DNA of 64,000 nt from Hofstenia miamia (GCA_900660155.1 CABFPE010000113.1:462364-526363); one strand, 5' to 3'. Counted from the stretch's first letter, positions 1 to 13,738 are shown. Numbers and translations are program-made. Notes: generated from the letters alone by a model not told the origin.

Positions 1-750
1 AGTACCTTCCTTACTCTCCTCTTGTATTCTTTCCTTAGCCTCATCTTCATTTCCTCGTGATCTGTTCTGTCTTTCTCTATCACACCTAAGTACTTGTACC
101 CCTCTTTAACTTCCTCAATCTTATCCCCACTGCTTGTCCTCAAGCCATCCCCATCCGCACACTTGCCTCTAGTCATTGTCACTGCTGCACACTTTCCTAA
201 TCCAAACTCCAACCCTGAATCTCTGCTTGCCTTCTCCAATGTCTCCACTTGCTTCTGCAACATCTTCCTTGAACTAGCGTACATCTTCAGGTCGTCCATG
301 TACCACAGGTGACTCACTGCTCTACCATTCTTCTCCATCTTATACCCTATGCCTGTCTCCTTTAACTTTTCTGTGATAGGTATCAAGCTAACTACAAACA
401 GTAGTGGCGCTAAGCTGTCTCCCTGGAATATACCCCGTCTAAACCTCAACCTATGCCCATCTATCTCAGTCTGCCACTTTCCCATCTCCCTCTCTAGAAA
501 CTCAACCCATTTCTGCGAAACTCCATTAGCCTCTAACGTCTTCAATGCCCACTTATGTGAAATGCTGTCATATGCCTTCCTGTAGTCTATCCATGCCATT
601 GCCAAGTTTGTCTTCCTTCTTCTGCAATTCTCCACCACTGCCTGGTCTATCAACAACTGATCTTTGCATCCTCTTGTCTTCGTCCTACATCCCTTCTGCT
701 CCTCTGGTATCAATCTATTCTGCTCTAAGTAACATGCCAGCCTATTTATT
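1..750 (-). mobile_element. LINE reverse transcriptase fragment, R2/NeSL-like, runs off left edge
   Basis: The minus strand is open from about 750 to base 1. Reading inward it shows EEQKGC and GCKDQLLID near 690-640, [10 protein letters not shown] (RT motif A) near 590-560, [15 protein letters not shown] near 440-400, and YMDDLKMYA (RT motif C with the catalytic DD) near 300-275. It continues with FGLGKCA and a KYLG segment. This motif set is typical of R2-superfamily non-LTR retrotransposon RTs, so this is a LINE and not an LTR element. The copy is cut at its 5' side near 745-750, where homology stops in an ATT-rich stretch. Its 3' part lies outside the window. No stop was seen across about 250 codons, which suggests a fairly young copy. 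The clade assignment is by motif memory only. Confidence 0.8.
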
Positions 751-760
751 ATTATCATTA

Positions 761-2292
761 TTATGATTGTTATTTTTAATATTATTGTGAAATATAACGT
801 GATGTATAAATTAAAATCATGTAATAATAACATAATATAATATATTCAGGAAAATCTTAATGCATATACATAATTGCTGCTAAATATATAAATATATAAC
901 TTATATTTGACAATCTTAGCATATATTTAATACAGTTCTGTATAGTTTCTCAACTAATCAAATCTTAAATTTCAACAAAAAATGAATCAACATGAAAATG
1001 TGCTATGCATAAAAAGATAAAACATTGTAGTAGGATAGAACAAATAGCTATAATAAATTCCTCGAACATAATATTTATAAAGAAATTCTTCTTGGTTTTG
1101 AAAGCTAATTGAATTAAAACATACTTGCTAAAAGCCAATTAATCATTCAGTGAATATGGTAGATCATAAATATCTTTCAATTATAACATTAAACCCAAAA
1201 AGCCGTATTTATTGTAAATCATAGTGTGCGTATTAAAATATATAATCTAGTGTTCAAATGCAACTAGCAATATGATTGTTGAATTCATTTTGTGAACTAT
1301 TTAATTTTCATTTTTTTGAAATTTACTAATACCTTTTTGGTGATAACTGCTTAGCGCGACCCCAAAAGCGCAAAGCCCATGGTATTCGCCTTCCATAAAA
1401 GTCGATACTGCTATCGAGAGTAATCACATTTAGCCATCCTGTCAATTGGAAATGTTGAAACAAACCGATCATTTCGTGTGTTAGAAGAAGAAATACGCAG
1501 CTAAGGAGCATAATGTCACAACAAAAAGTTTACCAGAAGTTGTGTTCTGCGCTTTATCAAACATTTGGCTGTATGCAAATAACGATTTATCAATAAATAA
1601 AATAGTATATTGTATAACATTTGATTCTTGCCCTGTTCTAAAAATATAACGGTAATAACTAATGGGTTAAACAGAGAAGTGCAGAATATATTATAGTTAA
1701 CACAAAACAGCCTAAAAGCGTTACTTATCGACACAATTTGCCAAAATAAAAGAAATATTTTTCATTTCTAAATATCAGCAATTATTATTATACATGCTAC
1801 AACTAAGGTGTGATTGTTAATTTCTCATTCATTATGAAAACCAGTACTCATACGATAACTACGACCTCCTACATGTAATTCTTAACGCTAACCTCATTCC
1901 CATTTCTAATGTCTCTCAAAAAATCACGAAGTTCGCATAAATACATAATTATCTTGACTGATTTTGTAGTAAAAATATTCATACGAAGATATTTGTTGCA
2001 GTTACCAAAAAAGATGATTGAATAAGTATATAAATAAAATAGACAGTAATATCTATAAGCCAATAAAAGGTTTTCTAGTCTTAGAAGATTATGATAATTA
2101 GTAGATTAGTCTTTGAATCTTTAGTTTGAAGGGTATTTCATTATTTGATGCTTTGTATGCTTATACAATCTTATCACTCTATTATTGGAATAGGTATACA
2201 TTCCATTTTCCAGTTTCTATAAGAATTCTAATCAGAGTCAAATGCAAATTTGGGCAGCATATATAAAACGGATTATATATATATATATATAT
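761..2292. other. AT-rich intergenic stretch, nothing recognised
   Basis: Short reading frames here have no recognisable domain. A (TA)n run at 2274-2292 borders the next transposon. Confidence 0.5.
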
Positions 2293-4058
2293 TAAGGTGT
2301 CTCAAAAAAACTCGACCTTCTCTGATTTTTTTGTTACTTGAACCGAATTAGCATTTTGGTGAAAAAATCACTCTGTGAAAATATTTTTGAAATCTAGCAT
2401 CTTTGACGCCTTAGAAGTGACGTCCTATTATTGACAATTTAGTGAAGAATAAAAGTAGCAAAATGTGAATATCTCGGAAACTACTCAACTTAAAAACTTG
2501 ATCGATAGCTCATTTGAAGCAGAATGTACAATTTCCTATCTAAATTTAATACACTTTTGGGGGCCTAAATGGTTTTGTTTAAGAGTTATTTACAAATTAA
2601 CTATTTTTTCACATTATTTCAATGCTTTTTCACATATTTTCATATAATTCATAAGAAGTAGTAGCTTGTTTATCACATGTAATGTAAATACTTTAACGTA
2701 GTTGTCTGAATAAGGACATAGGTGCCCCTTCATGAAAAAATTGATGAAATTTCAAAAATAAAAATATTTTTATCGTAAACTATTCAACACGCATCTAATA
2801 ATGTATATAGACTGTATCAATAGCATCAAAACTCATGGAGCAATAGCTCCAATCCAAAAACACTAAATTCATACCCCATTTTTTTTGCTGAATTAAATCA
2901 AGGAAAGTTGGAAAATCACGTGGTATTTCTCAGAAATAAATGTGGTGTTTTCCCCTTTTAGTGATCACACATCATTGCTTAAAAAAGTTTTAATGTGGAG
3001 GAAGTTGAATGACCACAATGTAAAGCAAAACCTAGGAATGGAAGGCAAGAGGCTTATCAGAATGCCAAAAATCAATCAAACAACCCACATTCAAGATTTG
3101 ATAGGCCGTGATTGCTTTGCACTAGTAGATTTAGTCCAAAATGCATCAAGCTTTCTTAAGCACCAACCTAAAGAATGACCTAAATATCCAGATTACGTAA
3201 CAGCAACAAAGTTAATTGAAAAGTTGCCCTGTGCTAATGATGCTGCTGAAATTGTTTTGTCAATAGTGACAGATATACACTTATCACCATCAGCTGAAAA
3301 ACTGAAAAGCTACCAGGAACTACTGGCTACTATCAACCATGCATACAATCAAATGGTGAAAAGCATGCCGAAAAAGTAGCTTGAAACGTCAAACAAAATG
3401 GTATCAGTACCAGAAAAACTATTCTGTGAAACTTTAGCTATTGATTGTTTTGCTATGAAAACTGACTGTGAACTATCTTGCAAACAATCTCAAATTTTAT
3501 GGTGGTTTTGAGCGCAATTCAGATTTCTTAAAGTTTTTCAACCAATTTTATATGTTTGCCTACCTATCTTATTTTTGAAATGCATCAAATTATTTCGGAT
3601 TTCTGATTTGGATATGTTCATGAAGTAGGACCTAAGACTTTGTTCAGACAACTATGTTAAAGTATTTACAGCACATGTGATAAATAAGCTGCTACCTCTG
3701 TTGAATTATATGAAAATGTGTGAAAAAGCAATGAAATAATGTGAAAAAATAGTTCATTTGTAAATAACTCCTAAACAATACCATTAAGGCCCCTAAAATG
3801 TATTAAAGTTAGCTAGGACAATTTACTTTCTGCTTCAAATGAGCTATCAACCAAGTTTCTATGTTGAGTAGTTTTCGAGGTATGAAAATTTTTGCTACTT
3901 TTATCGTTCACTAAAAATTTCAATAATATGACGTCACTTCTAAGGTTTTAAATGATGTTAGATTTCAAAGCTATTTTCACAAAATGATTTTTTCACCAAA
4001 ATGCAAATTTGGACCAAGTTACAGAACAATCAAAAAAGGTCGAGTTTTTTGGGGCACC

Positions 4059-4062
<4 letters not shown>
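2293..4062. mobile_element. DNA transposon with long terminal inverted repeats (~1.8 kb)
   Basis: The left arm (2293 to about 2770) reappears inverted as the right arm (about 3555-4062). Matching blocks include the tips (AAGGTGTCTCAAAAAAACTC against the inverse of GAGTTTTTTGGGGCACCCT), TTGCTACTTTTAT near the left-arm middle, and the GTTGTCTGAA block near 2700 and 3650. The element sits inside a (TA)n run, so its target duplication is TA or TTAA and cannot be fixed. The arms differ by many substitutions and small indels, so it is old. Between the arms, 2942-3379 encodes a decayed protein piece. The family is not recognised. Long arms plus a short coding centre fit an internally deleted DNA transposon or a foldback element. 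Confidence 0.7.
2942..3379 (+). pseudogene. Decayed transposase-like fragment inside the long-inverted-repeat element
   Basis: One frame runs 2942-3178 with RLIRMPKI and IQDLIGRDCFALVDL, then a stop. The same frame continues after it with LPCANDAAEIVL and a helical tail ending at a second stop near 3379. The pattern of a short I.DLI segment followed by LP..NDAAE is reminiscent of the C-terminal part of an uncharacterised transposon protein seen widely in invertebrates, but I cannot name the family. Its position exactly between the inverted arms argues that it belongs to the element and is not a host gene. Confidence 0.4.
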
Positions 4063-4093
<31 letters not shown>

Positions 4094-4456
4094 ACATATT
4101 TTAAGTGTATGCATATTTAACGCCATTTAATGTAGTAAGTAAGTATAAAATTATATTCCCGATTATTTGTACTGAAGATGATTGAGAAATCGAAACCGGT
4201 TCCTAACATTAAATTGAGACCATAAGTTTCTACATATATTCATTCGAAATTGCTCACTATTGATGAAAAGACTAATTTCGTAGCACTATGTAATCTACAT
4301 TTACCGATGCACAAAAGTCATCTCAAAATCGAATTCTTTGAAAAATGCATTGAAAAGAAGCGCATTGCAAAGTTTCCATCAATTTCTATTCCAAATCAAC
4401 TACACTAATAAGAACGAGCTATTGAACAATCAACTAAGTTATAACATAACTTATTA

Positions 4457-4459
<3 letters not shown>

Positions 4460-4506
<47 letters not shown>
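4460..4506. repeat. (TA)n microsatellite
   Basis: An uninterrupted run of TA of about 46 bp. Similar runs lie at 5739-5757, 5907-5942, 6757-6791, 43455-43499, 44830-44861, 46699-46717 and 57292-57315. Confidence 0.95.
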
Positions 4507-4512
<6 letters not shown>

Positions 4513-4569
4513 CATGAATATGTATGCAGTATTGTACTAAGGTTTTTGCATAAATATATTTATTAATAA

Positions 4570-5690
4570 GAATATTTATGCTATGCTGGGGATCTAGTTT
4601 TTGGGTGAAGTTAGGAACATCACGCAGTACAAAAAAATTAATAACTCGTCGAGGCAGTGATTCAAAGAATTATTTAATTGCAGGGGTTATTATTATGTAC
4701 CATTCTTTCTTTGTCATGCTACAGAGTTCGTCTAATGAAGTTGAGTTTCTAAGATTTACACTATCTTTTTACATCTCCCATTAGCTCTCAATTTTTGAAG
4801 AAATCATAGCTCTGAGAAAGGTAGTTTTTAGACATCAAAAGTTTTAAAAGTCTAAGTGTGATAAATGTTGAATATAATCTTTTAGATAAACTTTACTTAG
4901 GCATCATTGACGATATGACATCGCATCAAGTTGAAAATAATTGTAGTCATGCATTTCAAGAACCATATGACTTCGTCATGTGGAACATGTGGAATACCAT
5001 TCTATTTGACAGTAGTCATTTTAGGTCAAAACCAGATATCATAATGTTCCTTGGATACAAATGCACCCTAAGCCATAACTTTCAGTGCACTGTTGATAAT
5101 AGAATGGTGTGTTGTGGTGTAAGGCGGTTACCAGTGTGAACCCATGTGCTTTGCTGTTTGATTGTGGTTTCATCAGTGGACACTACTGAAGGCCAGTAAT
5201 CCACAGTCCAATGTTGATAAGTTTTTGCAAACCCAACCCAAATCTTGTCATGAATATTTTGGTTGATAAAAATGTTTTATTGCCTTGTATGATTGACAGC
5301 CTCCTTCAGTGAAACTTTGATTAATAGTGTGTGTATTAGTCAAATTAGCAAACCCACAGGAAAATCAGATTTCATGTTGCTGCAAAAGGATAAATCTTGC
5401 TTGTTTTGAAAGGGAATTTTTTTTGGGTTGTGAAACTTGGTCTTTACAGTGCGTTTTCGATAGGTAAAAAGGACCTGCAGTTTGATGAAGCTGACGGGTG
5501 CTGGCTACTGCTGCTTGGCTGGTTTTGAATGGAAGGGAATTTGCACGATTTGACATAATGTGCAATGTAGAGCCACATTTTTCGCCAGTCATATCTAAAT
5601 AATAGATATTTAACAGATTCTACATTCTTAATGCTTGTCCATAAACAATACCATTTAGACCCACATATATGCACGTACATACGCGTATAC
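4570..5690 (-). mobile_element. Decayed Tc1-like transposon, minus strand
   Basis: Pieces of a Tc1-type DDE transposase read on the minus strand in the right order but in different frames. Near 5445-5365 there is LSKQARFILLQQH, matching the Tc1 segment before the first catalytic Asp. Near 5200-5110, VVSTDETTIKQ followed by TWVHTGNRLTPQHT matches the W.DE motif and its downstream strand. Near 4720-4620, KKEWYIIITPAIK then FFESLPRRVINFF matches the C-terminal W..I.P....SMPRRV segment. Several frame breaks and stops show a dead copy. No terminal repeats were identified. The identification is by motif order only. Confidence 0.5.
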
Positions 5691-5903
5691 GAACATTTTA
5701 GAATCCGTTTATGTGGTCAGTGAACTATGGTTGCGCCTATATATATATATATATATTATATGCATCATGGTTGCAAATGGGTCTACCGATCGCAGATTAC
5801 GGGGGTCAATTAGTGGTTCTCAACTATTCACTGACTTCTTAATAAACTATAAATATATGCATATGCACCACAAAATATTTAGTGCCACTTACATATACAT
5901 ATA

Positions 5904-5945
<42 letters not shown>

Positions 5946-6758
5946 CAAAATTTTCCGATTTTTGTAGATGAATCTGAATTAGCTACAGCTATTAATTCAA
6001 TGTCCTGAAAAAATTTTGTTTATATTTTCAAAATCGAAAGGAAATGATATCGTCCCTTGTTTGATGTCACTTAACCCCATTGTCTGGCACACATGCTACA
6101 TGTGATACCAATTTATTTAGATCATTTATTTAAATTATCCGAGAAAGCAACTACAGATCATTGCCTGAAAATGGCAAATATTGTTTCATTTAAATGTAAT
6201 GCGCAACTTGCCAATATAATAAGTCTTTGTTATTTTCACAATAATGAAAAAGAAGCTTGTTTTGGTATTTATGTGCATTGCAAAATAGTAATTACCACAC
6301 TAAAATTTAAGCTACAAATATATTATATATTTTATGTTTAATTTAATATATTTTGTGATATATAGCAGATATGCTAATTTAATACTTTATAAATGTCCAA
6401 ATTCGAATTAGGGTGTTTTTTAATGCATCATAATCCAAAATAAACAAAAAATTTAATTGATGGCTATATGCTGTTTTGAGCGCTTGAATGAACGTGATAG
6501 TACTTATATTCTCAATTTATTCTCTGCTAATGGCAAATTAAAGTCTTCCACATGAAAGCGTTTCCCAACTTTTTGAAATTGTTTAGGATAGTGTAGCTTT
6601 ATAATACCTACCTCAATTCCAAATATAACTAAGTTCGAGTGAATACTGTGAAAATAATGGCAAAAATAAGATTTTTTAAAATAATCGCTATTCCCAATAA
6701 ATGCATTAGAAATTTCTAATGGATTACCACTCAATGCAATATTTTTGCAATTCCCATA

Positions 6759-6791
<33 letters not shown>

Positions 6792-8639
6792 CCATTTTCT
6801 TTTTCCTCAATGCTCAAAAGTTTGAATCGATTCATTTTCTTCGACTTACCTTGCTATGAATAAACCTACTAAGTGCATCCAAATTTACAGGATAATCAGC
6901 TTATCAAGAAGAAAATCAATACATATATTGAAAGCAATTATTAGATATGATTATCATATAATTTAACAGATTAGATCAGTGCAGTTATGACAGATGTTCA
7001 TCGCCTTCCCATCAGGAGAATAGTGACAATGAGAACAACGCTTATTTTAGCTATAATTAATAAGCACATTTGCACTTAGATATGCATGATCAGGATGAAT
7101 TTGACCCATCTGAAACTTTTATGATATGTAGAATATTCCCAGCCATTGATCAAAACACGGAAACCTATATTTACAGAATGCATTAAATTGCTATGATGTT
7201 TAGGATGTCCTACCTTAGGAAATGATAGTTGCCACAAAAGCACTACTACAGTTCGCAGGGACAAATTTACCCTGGTTATGCATTTAGATAAACTAAGAAG
7301 GTTTTCGAAGCTATAAGCTTTTACTGGAAAAAAATTAAATATGAACAGCAACAATCTTGTAAAAAATAATCGTAACGCTCAAATATATATGTATTTTGTA
7401 ATTCAATACTTATAGACTATAAACTTTTGTGACATCCATGTATTTGAAAATGAAGAAGCATTTGAATCATCTTCGTGATTCTTACATTATTGAGTTTCGA
7501 ATTATTTTTGGATAGAATTCCAAGTTTAAATTTTACCTTCATAAAATGATGTTTATCAAAAGATTCTATTAAAAAATTTAAGAAGAGTCGGTAATAGCAT
7601 CCTATTGTCAAAAACATGTTATTGAGGAGAACTTACAATCTTAGTGCTACTTTTAAGAATTTTTGAAAAAGTTCAAGATTCCCATTTGTCATAAAAAACG
7701 CTTGTTGTTTTTTTAAGAAGAAGTCACAAACACATACTTAAAGGTTTTGCTAAATGCATTTCAAAATCGTTTAAATTTTAAATTTGAAAATATTTTTCAA
7801 ATTAAAAATAGCAAACAATATATATTTTAAGAAACTAATACAATTATGAAAAGTTCAAATTTCTACCATTATATTTCCTAATTGATTTCAAAATTATATC
7901 AATTTTTTAAGGATATCAAAGTTTCTTAGTACAATGTTTCCATGTTTCTGCAGTTACAGGTTCAGGACTGTGTAAAAACTCTTAAAACGATGTAAACAAA
8001 AAACCCATTGTCAAAATAGGCTTTATACCATTGTTATCGCTACAGGGGTGGGTTACAAATCGAAAATTAACATTCTCAATTTGCGAAAATATACACACTG
8101 AATATACAGTAAAATATGCTTAATCCAGATTTGAAATTGAAATTCGAACTATGGAAACGGAGACTAGGATCGAAATTTCATTATAGTTTTGCTTTTATTT
8201 GATGACATTGTTTTCAAACTCTTATTTTATTGACATATCATGTAATTCAAATAGCAGTCAATTTCTTTGTGAAAACATAACCGTAAGGATACCAAAGTGG
8301 AAATTTAATGAAAAACATGAAGAAAAATGCCATTTTCAGTATAATTAGGAAGGAAATTGCATTAAATAGAAAAATCTTTAAAGATATTAACGTTTGGTCA
8401 ACAAATACGAAATCCGTAAAATAATTGAAGATATTGAACATAATTTAAAAATAGTTGAGATTGTATTGATTTTCTATTTAATTTCTCAACTTTATGGAAA
8501 ATTAACATGTCTGCATCATATCACAAATTCATTTCAAGAAAGAGACATCTGAAAACAGAATCATGGAAACAATGAAACAATTTATTTAAATAATCAGAAT
8601 ACATTTGACTAATCTATTAGTTTAACAAGATCGCAGATG
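5691..8639. other. AT-rich intergenic stretch with microsatellites only
   Basis: I see no gene here. The stretch holds TA runs at 5739-5757, 5907-5942 and 6757-6791. The scattered short frames show no domain. Confidence 0.5.
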
Positions 8640-11600
8640 TCCATCAGGGAACAGTTTTGAGAACTTTCAGCCCGAAAGAACATCAGTGGGCGGCTTCTTT
8701 GGTCTCAATAGTGTTTCCGCGTAGGATTGCCTCAGAATAATCATGTCATTAAGGGAATGCTCCATATTTGCTATGATAGAATAAAGATTTTCATCCGCTT
8801 TTTTACAAGTGAATTAATGCTTTTGAAAGAGTCTATAATGCCTGAATTGACGAACTTTTCCTGGATATAGTCAATCTTGTAGATAAAACAAGATCCACCC
8901 CAAACAGTTATCCCGTATCTAAGCTGGGTCAAAAACAGACCGTATAAAAGTTTGGAAGCGTCCTTTCGCGAAATTGATAAACTGTGTAACTTTTTTATAA
9001 GATGGAAAGTCCTGATGAGTTTCTTAGTATGACTGATAACGTGGTCATTGAAATTTAATCTTCTATCAATTACAACTCCAAGAAGGGTAATATTTTTAAC
9101 GCTCGGAATGTTAGCAATGCTTGAGAGAGACATTTCTTCTTTCAATCCACGTAGCAGTGTGGTCAGCTCCTGAGATTTAGATTTATTGAGAATGAAATTG
9201 TTGTTTTGGCACCAACAAATAATATGATCAATGGCTTCTTTTGCTCCGTTTGCCTCTTATTTGTCAGCTCTTCGGTAGAATCCTGGAATGGAGCAAGTAA
9301 TGTCATCCGCGTATTTCACAAGGGTGCCTATTGAAGATGATATTTGCACATCGTCGTAAACAATGTTGAAACGAATTGGTCCGAGAATCGTTCCTTGAGG
9401 TTCGTTGGTAGCAGTGATGAACATTCATTGTTAGCCTATCTGTAAGGAAGCTTCTAATAAAGTGAACAATATTTCTGTCAATAGAAGAAAATTCCGAAAT
9501 TCTTCGAATAATAAGAGCATGAGGCCTTACTCAGATCGAGGGCAAACAGGCGGACATAATCGAAACCATTCTTTTGCGACATCTTGCAGAACTGAAGAAT
9601 TCTGTGAAGCGCTTGGTCTGTGGATGAAAATTTTCGAAACCCAAACTGATTCTTCTTTAAACACTTGTTATACGAATCCGATAGAAACATGTCATAAACC
9701 AGACGTTCAAAGTGGCGGGATAAGATTGGAGTTATTGCGATTGGTCTTAACTGATCTAGTGTTTCAACTGTTGGCTTTTTTGGAATAAGGCACACTTTGG
9801 AGGTTTTGAACGAAGTGGGAAAAACCCCTGTTTTAAGGCAGAGGTTATAAACATGGAGAATTGGTTCAGCAAGGTTATGCGCATTCTGCTTGAATACCCA
9901 ATAAGGAACCCCATCATACCCGCATGATGTTCGTATAATTTTCCTGAGAGAATAATAAATCTGGTGTAGAGTAAATTTCGGAGGGTCATTGGATAAAGGC
10001 AATGACACTTCTGGTTCCAATGAAATGGTTCTGCCCGAAAGAGAGTTCATATACTTCCACAAGCCACGAGAAGATTTGTGGTTGTTCTTGGCCACAATAT
10101 TGAACATAATGCTATGCTGGATTTCCTCGGAAATCTTCTTTTCCCCTCTGGTCTGGATTCTTCTTCTGCAGTTAGCTTTTCGTTCGAAAAGTGAATTTAT
10201 TCTCGGAGTCACATAGAATGGATCCTTCTTTGACATCTTCACTTTTCGTAGAGGAAAATGAGCTTCATAGTGATAGTGAACTATACTTATTAAGTGTTGT
10301 GGTGCTTCGTTCGGATCCTCAATTTCACTCACTGGCGAAAAATCAAATCGGTCCAGGGCTAAATTGAAATGTCTGATGTTTGACGGTGCAAGGTCTCTAA
10401 AATACCCATAGTTATTTTCTCGACAAATTGAAATGTTTGGCTTGACTATTATTCCGAGGTGTTCCGATTTCACTGATGAAGAAAATGTTTCTGCACTGTG
10501 GTAGCGACCAAGGGAATTGGTTAGCACAAAATCGAGTTGCGAATGTCCATGGGTGATACCAGTGAAAACACTTTGCAGAGGGAGGATTTCTTCTAGCTCA
10601 TCAACATTGAAGTCATTAAAGTCGCCGCATATAGTAATGACCGCCGATGGATAGACGTCAGTGATCCAGCCAAACGCTTCTTCAATATGTTGCTGGAGAC
10701 TATTTTTCTTTCCAAGACCAGGGAGGTGTTACACTATACCTTACACTAACTGCGTTTCTTCTTTGCGGTGGGTTAACCAAAGAACTTCGAAACATTCATT
10801 TTTTGGTGGATTCAATCTGATGAAGTCGAGATTCTCACTGTAATAAGCGCATAAACCACCACCGATTTTCTTTTCTGAGTTTCGAATAGATCGAACATGG
10901 TGCATTATTTTGAACCTAGTGATGTGGACAAAAGAGTCGTCTATTTCTTCATTTAGCCACGTTTCCAATATACAACAAAGGTCAATGTTGTTTACATTAA
11001 GGTCGGCTGCCAGGAAGTAACATACGTTTTCTTTTTTCATCGACCTTACATTCAGGGATAAAATTTGTAAAGCGGCTAGTCACACAGACTCAGCTGTTTC
11101 CCACTTGTCGCTTCTTCTTACTTCTAACTGGAAATTTCTGATTCTTAATTGTCTCCTATCAACGCCGTCTCCAATGTACTTCTTTCTGAGAGCAATAGCC
11201 TTCTGCTCTTTCTCTACTTCGAGACTTGATAGATCATTACTGATATATACCTTTTCTTTATATTCTTTCAATTTGGCAACGGATAGGAGAATTTTTCTTT
11301 TCGACCATATGCTGCCACAGTAACAATCATTGTACGAGACTTGTCATTGCTGAATCTTCCAATTCTTCGAACATCATTGACTTTCGCATTTACCTCAAGA
11401 TACTTTAAAAGTGTCTCCACCTGCTATTTGTCTTCAAACAAGTGCGAATTTGGATTTTAAGCAGTGGGCTCAGGTAGGCCGCGGATCCTGACAGCATTGT
11501 CAATTGCTGCCCTGAAAGGTTTCACTGATTTTGGAGCATGACTCGGCTCGTTCGTGGAATGAGTTTTTGGAGAGGATATATCTTTCATAGCGGTTCCAAT

Positions 11601-11700
11601 GCTCTCTGAAACTGTAGAAAGGATTTAATTTTTCAATTACTGGCAATCAATTCGTTTAGCCAAATTCCTTCCTAAAACCTCGATATTTAATTCTTCTTTT
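8640..11700 (-). mobile_element. LINE (CR1/Jockey-like) with ORF1, endonuclease and RT remains
   Basis: Read on the minus strand, 11700-11080 carries an ORF1-like coiled, basic segment with IRGLPEP, VRRIGRFSNDKSRTMIV and a final RRQLRIRNFQLEVRRS. ORF2 starts near 11070 with ILSLNVRSM. Its AP-endonuclease part has CCILETWL, GGGLCAYYSE, ICGDFNDFNV near 10630 and HGHSQLDFVLTN near 10540. The RT part has RPIAITPILSRHFERL near 9740, FALDLSKA near 9540, PQGTILGPIRF near 9390 and KYADDIT near 9310, so the YADD catalytic motif is kept. A C-terminal LGVVIDRRLNFNDHV and LRYGITVWGG follow (9145-8771). Frame breaks between endonuclease and RT, and inside RT, show that the copy is inactive. The 3' end is near 8640 and is not sharply defined. 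Confidence 0.8.
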
Positions 11701-12659
11701 ACTTCTTCAATGATGTTTTACACAGCTCTTTAACATGAGATTCATTGGGTTTAATTGGAGGAGAATTAGCTGCCAAGTCTGCCAAAATGATATCTTTTTG
11801 TCCATTGCCAACAAAATTATTACAAACAATAATAACATTATCTTTAATCTTAAATAACATCTTGAGTACATCAGCTTCAAAGCAAGTACATTGGGGAGAC
11901 CAATGCATTGAAACAGTATACATAGCACACACGAAAAACTTGTCATCTTTTTTTATACATTGATTGCATGTGTCGCAGTTCTTTTAAGAATTAAACATGT
12001 TGTCGGAGCGATTGACAAACACAACCGATCAAAATGAAAACTAATGAAATATTCCTATAGCATAAGAAAAGAAATCAATTCAAATTTGGAAAATATACTT
12101 CTTTTTTTAACAAGTTATCATTAAGTACCAATTCACATTTTCATATTTTTAAAATTTTTTTCAAAACCAAGTAATTTATGAAAACACGCATTTTGGGAAA
12201 AGTTATGTGCAACTCACACTACAATATTATGACATAGGCTGATTCTGAAATTCGAATTTGACTTTTGGTACTATCAAATATATTTTGTATTGCATATGCA
12301 GCAGTTCCAAAAAATCTGTTTCTTCGTATAGATATAGCACAGAACAGAGCATATCCGATTTGGCATAGTAAACAATTGCACACCCATTTGCCAATCCGAT
12401 AATGAGAAAAAGACACAAAACTTTTAAAATAGATCACCAAGCTATTCCCTTACCAGGTTGCGTGACAAACATCCCCTACAATAAAGCGTGCTAGTAATCA
12501 AAACTTGCGAATTTTTTAAAAAAAAATTAGATACTCAATTGTGGATCTAAAAATATGTTTTTGTTATATTCTCAAAGTTATTTTTAGAATGAATAATAAA
12601 TTGTTATTATCATTGTTATTATTGTTCCTGACCGACATTTTTTTGACATTTTTATAAAA
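11701..12659. other. AT-rich stretch, nothing recognised
   Basis: Overlapping short frames around 11700-11960 and 12219-12440 show no known domain. Confidence 0.45.
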
Positions 12660-13738
12660 AACCGATTAGGTAAAGGTGGCGAACTCATGGCAATATTTCC
12701 AAAATGTTTAAAACCAATACGAAAATTGGAATATGAATTAGACCACGATGTATCTGAACCATTTTAGATAGAAATTATATCTTTTGAAAATAAATGTAAC
12801 AAGGAACTGATTATTATCACAAATAATCCAAATAAAAATTATCATGACTATCTAAATTATAAGTCTAATGAAAATTCCCGAAAAAATGACCCACACTATT
12901 CTATAAATGTATTTGATAACCTTAATTTAAATTATTTTAAGAATCTTGAAAAAAAATCATTAAACGAATTCTGTGCCACGCAAGATTTTCACTGTGTAAA
13001 TACTGACTGTCCCACATGGAATAACAACTTAATTGACTACTTGATAACAAATTCAGACTTATGCTTTAAATACAAAATTTTTGAAACATTCAGTGACCAT
13101 GCTCTATGCACCAGCACCGATATAAGTAATTTAACAAATAGCATATGCAAGCACAGATATATTCAGCTTTATAACAACTAAATAAGAAGGCGAAACCCAA
13201 ATTATTATAGCAGGGACGTTGTCATAAATACTTTTTTCAGTTTATTTATAGGTCATATTTTGCTCCGGGCTCCGTGTAGGCTAAGGATTATCTAAATTAC
13301 TCAGATAAAGCAATGGAAAGACTGTTGGAAAACGTATCATTTTTTGATACTTAATTAATACTTCATAGAATTATTACGAAATACTGATTTTAAAATAATG
13401 AAATATGTATCACTGCATATTCCATTTAAGAATGTCACGGAAAGCAAAAAAGGTAAAAACTGAACAAGATTACTTTACACGCACATGTAGAATTATTTGT
13501 TTCGAAAATACAGCATAAATGTATTGAATGATTCACAAGAAATGAAAAATGAAATTAAAAATTTGTTCTTCACATTTCTTCAAAATGAATACTCCGATTC
13601 TTCCAATTGCAAAAGATTCTTTTTATGCTTGTATAGTGTTTGCATCTCCTAAGAATACAGAAACTATAAATTGTAGAATTATCTTAATTTAATATGTTGA
13701 TGATATAATAAAGTCACTACTACTACTACTACTACTAC
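12660..13738 (+). mobile_element. LINE fragment (endonuclease) ending in an (ACT)n tail at the gap
   Basis: The plus strand shows GKGGELMAIFPK near 12675, then a domain ending with HCVNTDCPTWNNNLIDYLIT and SDHALCTSTDI near 12990-13120. This matches the end of an AP-endonuclease (target-site LD and SDH motifs) of a Jockey/CR1-like LINE. An in-frame stop lies near 12765. RT sequence is not found, so the copy is internally deleted. The 3' end reads ATAATAAAGTC followed by (ACT)n from 13710 into the N run. The same kind of tail ends the LINE fragment at 42716. Confidence 0.55.

Noticed and set aside
4170-4205. Hammerhead-ribozyme-like core (CTGAAGA ... GAAA)
   Set aside because: The first base pair of stem II fails and no convincing stem I or stem III with a cleavage site could be drawn.
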